Assembly: GCA_025617375.2 (NCBI GenBank)
Contig: JAMYGW020000002.1
Location: forward strand, 806,001 to 870,000
DNA length: 64,000 nt
From: Acarospora socialis
Taxonomy: Eukaryota; Ascomycota; Lecanoromycetes; Acarosporales; Acarosporaceae
Direction of reading: 5' to 3'
Shown here: one piece after another, positions 56,546-64,000 of the stretch
Numbering within the stretch: the first letter of the stretch is position 1
How the letters are laid out: each line of letters starts with the position of its first letter
Program-made: the position numbers and the translations under genes
The notes under the pieces: model-generated
Told to the model about the DNA's origin: nothing
The model's database searches: none
The model's input: the letters and a program-made list of their open reading frames with translations, nothing else

Positions 56546-57903
56546 AGCGCGATTCTACCTACTCGTATATGTAGGTAGTGGATCTTGCGTAATGAGAAAT
56601 TGAGTTTCCGTCATGCGTCATCATCAAACAGAAGCTCATCGCTGTTTTCTTGACTCTCCACCAAAGTTCTGACAACCACAACTTCGAGAAACCTGTCTTC
56701 TAAGAATTATCTTTCAAAGCCATCTTACTTCCAATTTTCGTCGTGACTTCAAAACTCTTACCCAAGTAGTAGAGCCTCTTTCGTTTCCAAACAAGGCGCG
56801 TGACAAACTTCCTGCAAGCCTTCGAACTTGCTGCACTAGTAGGTAGCTACCTAAGTACCTTAGGCAGCTGTCACAAGCGACAGATTGTGTGGCACCGCGA
56901 ATCATATTCTTCACAAACAGCTTTCTAGAACGGCCACGTCTCAGTGGTTGAGAGGGTTCGATTCTCCCTAAGTATTTCCGATATACAAAGTTATTGTGTA
57001 AATTCTTCTCTCAACTCTGAGCTGAGAAATGTAGCGGCATAAAAGCCCTCGTTGTTTGTTGTGAGATACCAGTTTCGTGGTGCCACAATATCTTCAGCCC
57101 TCCCCCGGACTCGCCGGCATATTGCCAGTTGCGCTCCCAGCTGAGGTGTGTATGATTGCCAGTACGATTTTTTCGCAATTGAAGGGTCATCTTGACATTG
57201 CGGGCCAAGATCTGAATGCTCGGAGACTGCCAGCTCCGATTAGACCGTGATGGTCAGTTTGCGAACTCTACGGGGCCTCGTAGCATGTATCTAGAACTGC
57301 GAAAATCCGTCACGATGAAAGAGCGAGTAGGACATACTGCTGCTACAAGGCTGTTACACTCGGAGTGGATAATGGTGTGGGACGGGATCTAAGGTCCATT
57401 ACCCTTGCCCCCACGCCCAGGAGATTACAGTTAGCTTTGCCATTCGTTCAAGAGATGGTAATACAAAGGCATTGTTAATGCCGTGTCGCTTTCTGAAACA
57501 TGGGACTTGATATTCGTGCAGATTGGCGTTAATAAGACGATACAGCCCGTCAATGCATTACCCTTCGTCTCAGCCCTAGCCCGCATCCTCAGCGTTTGGT
57601 TATAGAGCAATCTAAACACCAGATCCACCACATACAACCGAGCCTTAGAGACTTGGGCATCCCGTCTGCTCTGCCGTACATAAGACACCGATCGGCGATT
57701 TAGCAAAAGCTAACTGTTTATGATTTAGTCCAGACTGTCAAGAAAAACCCTATCTAACTCTGTTCCAAACTCGACACTGTTCAGAGTCAAGCTGAGTTGC
57801 AAAGTTAAGCTCAGCAAATCAGTTTAAACTTGGACGCGGAGGAGTTGATGCTCGTATGACTCAGGATGTTGAGTGATTGAGTTGACTGTATGGTTGATCG
57901 GCG
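56546..57903. other. intergenic with one copy of a dispersed repeat
   Basis: A 1.36-kb gap between two minus-strand membrane-protein genes. No gene was seen. The right part (57341-57720) is one copy of the direct repeat listed separately. A short tRNA-like T-arm word at about 56,945-56,985 was examined and not called. Confidence 0.55.
57341..57720 (+). repeat. diverged direct repeat, left copy
   Basis: It shares ordered blocks with 60358-60910: AGGCTGTTACACT (exact), GGATCTAAGGTCCATTAC versus AGATCCAGGGGCCATTAT, CACGCCCAGGAGATTAC, and a CAGCCC..CAATGCATTACCCTTC..TCTCAGCCCT block. A closing part pairs CATCCCGTCTGCTCTGCCGT with CATACTGTCTGCCTTATTGT. The repeat lies just 3' of the next membrane-protein gene. 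It has no coding capacity or terminal repeats that I can see. Confidence 0.5.
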
Positions 57904-59940
57904 TTAGAAGGTTGCGCACACTAGCGCTCTCAGCAGGGCTGCACCCCGCAGCACGCCGTGACTGAGATGTCGAATTCCGGCGCTGCACCACCTAACGAGA
58001 TGACCGAGGCATCGAATCCCAATAAGCAACCAGAGCTCCTCCTTCTCGGTTCTCACACTCGCGATGGACACTCCGGCTGCGAGGACCAGGAGACCCCAGA
58101 AACCTGATGCGCTGACGTTGCGCCATCCGACCGTTCGATACTTGAGCATTTGGCACATTCCTCGGTAATTTGAGGGGATGCGTTGAAAGTCCTCCCCCTC
58201 GTTCAGAGTGCCGTGGACGATGTCGAGAAGACTTACTTGTATGTTTGCCAGCGATATTCTAAACCAACTGCGAACCTCGGCTATCCATTGGTCTTGGGGT
58301 ACATCAAGACACATAAACTCGCCGAAGTAAAAGTCGCAAAGAGAAGTAATCTCCAGTTCCGGGAAAGCAGCAAAGAAGGATTGCTGTAACGCAAGATACA
58401 GGAGACTGAAGGCCAGCTCTGCCTCTGGGAGGGGTTCAGCTTTGAAATTGAACTCCTCGCTGATGTTGAGAGAGACTGGCAAGTGTCGTTCTCCAACCCA
58501 AGTACAGTGACTCCGCGAGGCGTCGCAGATAGTTGTGGTATCAGCGCACGCTAGACTAGTGGAATACGTATCGTTGTTCAAAAAAGTTGTCTTTGAAAAC
58601 GGCTGTGTTGAAGGTTCAGACTGTCTTGCAGGGAAGACTGGATCGTCTCGATATTTGTTGTAAAGTGTCCCTTTTGAGTATATTGTGACGACTTGTGCTG
58701 AAGAAGAGTGCAGGTAAAGTGGCTTCAAAAACTCATCACGTTGCTGAGTGTCAAGGACACGCCTACTTAATCTTTTAGAACTGCGTCATTCTGTGTCTGT
58801 ACCAGTTCCTTTGCTGGTTTCCACAGAGGCTAGGAGGTTGAACTTACGGTGGGCCGGCCCTCCTAAATAACGAGCTTGTATTTGATTGCGTTTTGCGATT
58901 ATACTCACCATCCATCATCAATGGTGCACATGTCGCTTTTCGCCTGAACACAGGAGGCTTGGCGGCATTTATCCCAATAGAAGCTGAATCGATGTATCCA
59001 GTGTCAAGAGTATAAGAACCATTGATACCCAGGATACAAATGTCGTCCGAAAACGGGCAGGTGTCGTTTGACAGCTCATTGTATGGGATTGTCTGGCTGA
59101 AAAAGTAGTTGCAGCCATCACTTCCTTGAGGCTTATCATAACATTGTTGCTCATATGTCGTAGCCCGGCGATTCTGTCTTAAGAAGCCAAGCGATGGGAT
59201 AAAGCATCTCGAGGATGATGCCACTGCAACGGTATCACTGACAATGCTCGCAGACAAAACACTACCTGTAGACTCAGCTGCAAATATTCCAACTAAGATA
59301 GCAGATAATAAGAAAGAGATGGCAACGTCGGTTGGCTGATGGAGAAAGTTCCTCCATATTCTGACGGCCTCCTCACGATATGTTTCAAGTTCCCTGAGGT
59401 ATTTGGAGAATCTTCCCTGCGGCCGCGTTGACCTAGTAGAGAGTCGTACTTGACCAGCTCGCAATTGTGTCCAGATATTACCAAGCACCTCAAATGCTGC
59501 TCCAAGCTCAGAGTGAGAAGATTCAGTAGTTGCGAGGTTATTTTCCGTTAACTGGTTGTGTCTTGGGGTGGCGGCCATGTATGAGTGTAAGCCAGACTCA
59601 AGAGTAGACCATGGTTGTTCGTTCAGAATCACATTTGATGTGGGTGCCCGAAAGAATCTCGAACGTAGAGAATAGCGACGTCTATAAACATAGAGTTTTT
59701 CGTATATCCAGTGACCGAATGCTTTGATTAATATCCATAGGCGTGGGCCGGCGAGAGTCAAAGCCATTGCGACAAGATTGCTTAAGATCGAGGCTTGGCG
59801 ATCGGACGATAAAATCTGTCGGCCTGAGCACGATTAGAATGTACAATAGAAAGTCTCTAACTTGCCGATAAGGTGATGAGCTTACGATTAAACCATGGTC
59901 TGCTATAGTCAATCCATCCACTGAATCCGTGCAATACATC
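57904..59940 (-). CDS. orphan fungal membrane protein with large Cys-rich ectodomain
   Basis: Exons 59887-59940, 58848-59815 and 57904-58771 join in phase to 629 residues. The first exon is tentative: MYCTDSVDGLTIADHGLI was chosen because an alternative Met frame does not splice in phase. A hydrophobic segment (LVAMALTLAGPRLWILIKAF) is followed by a cytosolic part. A membrane span (AISFLLSAILVGIFAAES) leads into an ectodomain with many Cys residues and NDT/NGS-type sequons (YEQQCYDKPQGSDGC, NDTCPFSDDICILG). C-terminal hydrophobic stretches follow (GFWGLLVLAAGVSIASV). This pattern recurs in unnamed fungal membrane-protein families; the function is unknown. It is bracketed by the two copies of the direct repeat. 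Confidence 0.68.
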
Positions 59941-61167
59941 TTCTGAACCAGGGTTTTCCATCTTTTATGCCTTGTAATGGAATGGAAGGCCTGTTTTTTT
60001 GATAAGTTTGATGGCAAGCAACAACCTAGGACTATACCAGTGCCCTAGAGGACTTGCAGATAGTGGTGTACCTGAGGTGCTTTACAGCAACTTCACATAC
60101 TACTAGACACTGAAGGACTAGACACGCATTGGCAATTCTTAGGTAGAGATCAAGTGTGAGAACGACCTAAATGCCTTTCTCTTCTTCCCTCTTAAGTTCA
60201 TACTCCATTTCAGCCCCCAAAGGGGCTATACAGACTAAGGTAGGACTGGTGATCGCAAAGATAGAAATAAGGGCGAATGACTTCAGAATGTCGTGAACCT
60301 CCATGAAAGACTCTGACAAACAGAATCTATAGGAAAGGCTCACATTCATTCGTTGACAAGCTGCAAGGCTGTTACACTGGTGGGGCAAGATCCAGGGGCC
60401 ATTATACCTGCGGGTCACGCCAGGGGGAATAACAACTGGGCTTGTTACTCTTCTAGGATATTGCTACTACAGAGGCAGCTCCGACATCGTGTGCTAGTTA
60501 AGACATCAGTCTTCGTGATAATTCAGTACCGGTTGGTACTCGAGCGGCCAACAACTCAGTGTATCATGCGCAGGTTACAGTACACTCGTGGAGCAAGTAA
60601 GCGTACGGTAACCTGCACGTGGTACACTGATTTTTGTTGCCCTGTCAAATCAGAGTATGACCCATACTCTTAGGTGTTTTAGCATTGTGCCCTGCCCAGG
60701 AGGGATAAACACTTACTATGTCAAGAAGGGTTTACAGCCAATCCATGCATCACCCTTCCGTTCTCAGCCCTTGCTGCGCCGCATACGACAAGAAATGTCC
60801 ACTCCACTACGTACAATCATAGACGTGGAGACCTGTGCATACTGTCTGCCTTATTGTATCAATGCCACAAACCGGCGAATCAGTAGTTTGCGAATACTTG
60901 TTGCTGTATGTTTTGGCGTTTTCTTGTGTCGTTCGGGTGGGAGAGAGGTAGAGTTAGCACTAGAGTACCGACAGTATTATCTCGCCTTGCTGTCTCTTCA
61001 TCTTTGTTCTCTTCACTACCTTCGTGATAGTAATGTTTCCGCGCCTGGCTTGCTCCAGTAACTCGTCAGAGCAACTTCTCTCACTCCTGTGACTCTGCCT
61101 GGAGTTCCGCATCGACTTCTGGCGCTATTTTGAAAGTACCTCCTCTTCCTGACTCGTCGAGTATCTA
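59941..61167. other. intergenic with the second direct-repeat copy
   Basis: A 1.2-kb gap upstream of the orphan membrane-protein gene. It includes the right repeat copy (60358-60910). The plus-strand frame at 60657-61061 (134 residues) begins inside the repeat and shows no recognisable family, so it was not called. Confidence 0.5.
60358..60910 (+). repeat. diverged direct repeat, right copy
   Basis: This is the partner of 57341-57720 in the same orientation, with about 200-260 extra bases between the first block (60358-60430) and the second (from about 60690). The two copies are about 3.0 kb apart and flank the orphan membrane-protein gene. Confidence 0.5.
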
Positions 61168-61480
61168 CTACTCAAGCTTGCGTCGTTCCTGATTCATTGC
61201 TTCCTTGTTCTCACTCCTCCTTGCCGCTTCAAAATCAAGCAGTGCAACTCCAGATCCGGATATCAGGAAACTGTGCTTGTTCAGGTCGCCGTGGATTATG
61301 CCCAGAGCATGCAGTTTTGAGACAGCCGTGCGGCAAGCAGCAAGAATCTGGAGTTGCGTGGCGCCCCTCCACGTTCTCAAGCAGGAAGCCGATGGTCCTC
61401 CCTTCATCTTTCGCATGGCCTAGAAACCTGGGAACAATCTCAGACATTTGGACGCTATGAATATGTGGTGACAGGTGCAT
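61168..61480 (-). pseudogene. kinase-like fragment, frame broken
   Basis: One frame reads EIVPRFLGHAKDEGRTIGF and then LLENVEG. The adjacent frame takes over at ATQLQILAACRTAVSKLHA and continues to LGIIHGDLNKHSFLI and VALLDFEAARRSENKE. Together these match the C-lobe of a small fungal protein-kinase-like family, with the HGDLNKHNF-type catalytic loop and the following LIDFE-type segment. The switch of frame occurs within a few bases near 61,370 with no splice signals, so a small indel is the simplest reading. The N-lobe was not found upstream. The piece is therefore a truncated, frameshifted remnant. Confidence 0.65.
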
Positions 61481-61774
61481 AGCCTTACTAGAACATTACT
61501 CGGCAGTTAGCCCTAAGCGAATACAAGCGTCTCTGTATTCACTACAACTGAATCCGTAGATGGGACATCGTATAACCTGTCTTGCAAGATATTGATGGAG
61601 GCCAACTACTTCTACGGTTTTAGTATGCTAATAAAAGCGTTGTTGCCGACGTGAATGGAAAACATATATGCTTGGCTACCTTCCGAACATGACCTGGGGA
61701 CCACAACGAGGACGCTCGTATGAACGTGCTTGCAAGAGCACCAGACCACGTCATCTTCCTTTCAGCTATCTGGG

Positions 61775-62955
61775 TTAGAATAGTGGTGCAACCGTTCCTA
61801 AGTGAGCAAGGTAGATCGTTGGGGGCTGGACCACAGGCTCAGTTTGACCAATGACGTGTGCTTTCAGTGACTCCTCTATCTGCAAGTCAGTTGAGAGCAT
61901 ACTTGCACCGGCTGAAGTTAGTGAAGCACAAGCTGCTTGTGAAATCTCACACTCCGCAAGATGGCTAAAATAACCTTCCGTTGTGTACATTCTCCTCCAG
62001 TCTAGCCGGCCATACACTATCTGAAACCGAGTTCTTCTACTGCATTCATTGCAGGATACACCTATCTCGAGTACCATCCTCGTTCGATCAAGGCTACGGG
62101 CGCGAATAGTACCCATAAACCGATAAGGATTCCCGCTCTTGCCATCATACTGATTCGTGTAGGGAGGACACGATGGCTTCCGTACTTTCAGGCCGTTGCA
62201 AACCTTGTCCTCGTATCCAGCTATGATCTCCGCTCGTCTCTTCGAGACGTACCGTTCCATTGCAGCAGCTGACCCGTGGACTGAGATGCCGGCTTGCCGG
62301 GCTGCTTCGCGATCAACCAAGGTCACCCGCTTTCGCCAGGTCTTCTCCAAGTGGGAACACGAGCCGGGCAGACTCCGAAGCGTAGGTAGAGTGGATATCG
62401 TTGTGCTACTTAAGCCATAAGCCTCCTTGGCCGATGTCGTCGTCATTGGGAGAAATTGAGACTCTTCGGTGAGGCAAATAAAGCAGACCCGACTGCATGT
62501 GAACAGGTAGAGGAACGCGCCGAAGTCGCCGCAATGAGCACAAGCTTGAGAGCACAGGGCATTGTAAAGGTCTCGTGATATCAAATATAGTCCTAAGCCG
62601 GTACTGAGTACGGCGCGGAGAGTGTTTGGAGAATAGGTAACGATTGCTCTGTACTGCGGGATAGAATCGACCACAAGTCTAGCACGTCGGTTGACTGAAC
62701 AAAATCAGTCAGAGTTTGGAAATCTTACTGGTCAAGGACCACGCTGTAGAGCTCAGGTGGTAGCTTATCTATGTCGCCGAGTGTCGAGCAGGAATATTCC
62801 TCGATGGGATTCGTCTCTCTTCGACCATTGTCAAGCGGACAGTTGCGCTCAAGCGCGACCGGGTCTATCATGCAATTGTTGAGATCCGTACGTTGATATG
62901 TGAGTTGGCGGACTATTGCAGCACCAGGTGCTATCGTGTCCATGTCTGGCAGCAT
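61775..62955 (-). pseudogene. F-box protein, probably broken
   Basis: The first frame (62955 downward) ends with TLGDIDKLPPELYSVVLDQ, the start of a fungal F-box, and then a TAA at 62725-62727. Past that stop the same frame gives DFQTLTDF, which continues the F-box, and the frame then shifts. NRRARLVVDSIPQYRAIVTY and a long 3' frame follow to 61775, with the Cys-rich segment CSQACAHCGDFGAFLYLFTC. A GTAAGA...TTCAG intron of only 34 nt is conceivable over the break, but it would be too short and leave the phase wrong. The gene was probably an F-box ubiquitin-ligase adaptor and now looks inactivated. A start at a downstream Met would make a protein without the F-box. Confidence 0.7.
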
Positions 62956-63558
62956 TGTCAGGATCGCCTAGTGATGTTACCAAGTTGCGGCTCCGGACGC
63001 GTGAAGGTACGCGTCGGAACACATCGCGGGGGCGAGATTACATAAGCTAGTCGACTCATATGCGTGCCCACCACTGTTGTTCGCCCCTCGGCTTCAATCC
63101 GTCCCCGGGCTTGCAGGATGCCTTGAGGGTGGACACGGCTCACTTAGCAAAGGCTGGGATTCTGAAACAGAGCTCAAGTGCTCAAGGCAGATTTAATATC
63201 TGATCCTGCAGCTGTCACTCTGAAGATGAGTGTGATTAATCTCCTGCTACAGCAGGCTGGTCTCGACTGCATTTCGAATACAACCATGAGCAGCAACCGC
63301 ACTGGGGCGGTTCCGAATTGCGCGGGTTGTTATTGCAGCCCTTACTTGACAAGCATGCACGAGGCGGGACGGACTGCTGGGTTCTCCTGAGACGGGACAT
63401 TATTGTGTAGTCGATCAGCGTTTCAGCGTTTTGCAATTTCTAATCAGAAGATATTCTCCCTAGGATCAAATTTACGATTTCTATATATACGAAACGTCAT
63501 CCATTTCATATTATTGCAAGTCAGTGTGAGATCATTAGATATCGCTTTATCTAGCAAG
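62956..63558. other. intergenic, upstream of GH16 gene
   Basis: This is 603 bp between the F-box locus and the divergent GH16 gene, with no gene seen. The right end carries the TATA box listed separately. Confidence 0.55.
63482..63489 (+). promoter_or_regulatory. TATA box
   Basis: TATATATA lies 70 bp upstream of the GH16 start codon, a normal TATA position. Confidence 0.55.
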
Positions 63559-64000
63559 ATGCGGATCTATTTTTTAGCCCTAAGGCTCGTTGCATTTAAC
63601 GTCCTGCTCGATTGCACCTCAGTATGGGCAGGACATATATACGGCCTTCAGGACAGCTATCAGGGACCATCTTTCTTTGATGGTCTTGATTTTTTCACGG
63701 TAGGCAATCAGAACCTGCCCTCCCGGTCTCCAAGCATGCGTTAGGAGAGCTGAAGTTCCCTTGCAGGAGCCTGATCCTACGCATGGATTTGTACAGTAAG
63801 TTATCTCGTTCGTCACTGTTGTCATTGCCGAGTAATGGTTGAGATAGGTATGTCGATGCAATCACCGCACGCAATACGGGCTTGATCTCGAGCTACGCAA
63901 AGTCGACATATATTGGAGTCGACTCTACAAACGTCTACTCGACGAACTCAAGTCTAGGACGACCCAGCGTACGCATCCAGAGCAAGAAAGAATACAAATA
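63559..64000 (+). CDS. GH16 endo-1,3(4)-beta-glucanase, 5' part
   Basis: Exons 63559-63699, 63767-63795 and 63848 to the window end join in phase. A signal peptide (MRIYFLALRLVAFNVLLDC, to about residue 23) precedes GHIYGLQDSYQGPSFFDGLD, then FFTEPDPTHGFVQYVD, TARNTGLISS, IGVDSTNV and GRPSVRIQSKKEYK. This order is typical of fungal secreted GH16 glucanases of the endo-1,3(4) type. The catalytic ExDxxE motif lies beyond the window, so activity cannot be judged. It is likely secreted and acts on mixed-linkage or 1,3-beta-glucans of plant or fungal walls. Confidence 0.88.

Noticed and set aside
56945-56985. tRNA-like T-arm word GGTTCGATTCTCC after an A-box-like word
   Set aside because: The two boxes are only a few bases apart and no acceptor or anticodon stem can be drawn; at most a chance or tRNA-derived scrap.
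60657-61061. 134-residue plus-strand frame
   Set aside because: Starts inside the direct-repeat copy, with no family signature, no leader and no splicing partner.

Overview
The window is nuclear DNA of a filamentous ascomycete (Pezizomycotina; Dothideomycetes or Eurotiomycetes are my best guesses, which the sequence alone does not settle). The reasons are many short GT-AG introns of about 45-75 bp, a compact single-copy housekeeping set with fungal versions of each protein (argB, MVD1, CYC3, ILV6, MTR4, ELP1, NDC1, STS1), and fungal-only families (DUF7918, DUF3984, DUF3712, NACHT/ANK and NACHT/WD40 NLR-like proteins). Exon joins were worked out by hand from splice signals, reading phase and family conservation; they are predictions.

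Bases 1-42,700 are mostly a dense housekeeping region. In order: a RecQ helicase C-terminus; a KHDC4-like KH RNA-binding protein divergent from the exosome helicase MTR4; a QDR-type MFS transporter; a large alpha/beta-hydrolase-NACHT-WD40 NLR-like gene; a fructosamine-kinase-family protein; the nuclear proteasome tether STS1; a DUF7918 protein; a DUF3984 protein; argB; a DUF3712 membrane protein; ILV6; COX8; ELP1; NDC1; a PEP12-type syntaxin; cytochrome c heme lyase; mevalonate diphosphate decarboxylase; and an MDR-type oxidoreductase. Several pairs are divergent over short shared promoters (KHDC4/MTR4, argB/DUF3712, ILV6/COX8, NDC1/syntaxin, CYC3/MVD1). A decayed array of 130-160 bp repeats fills most of the gap at 39.7-40.9 kb.

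Bases 42,700-64,000 look like an accessory region: gene-poor, with orphan and decaying genes. It holds a secreted Thr-rich protein whose early splicing does not resolve cleanly, a 1,544-residue DUF7708-like/NACHT/ankyrin NLR-like gene with six near-identical 99-bp ankyrin units, two orphan multi-pass membrane proteins, a diverged direct repeat bracketing the second of these, a broken kinase-like fragment, a broken F-box gene, and the 5' end of a GH16 glucanase.

The most interesting biology is the pair of NLR-like receptors. One has a hydrolase head and diverged WD40 sensors. The other has a helical head and ankyrin sensors that still carry the mark of recent repeat homogenisation, as reported for fungal heterokaryon-incompatibility receptors. 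The two orphan membrane proteins just upstream of the ankyrin NLR, on the same strand, are the best candidates here for an undescribed partner system, but that link is only positional. No rRNA, convincing tRNA, intact transposon or retroelement was found.
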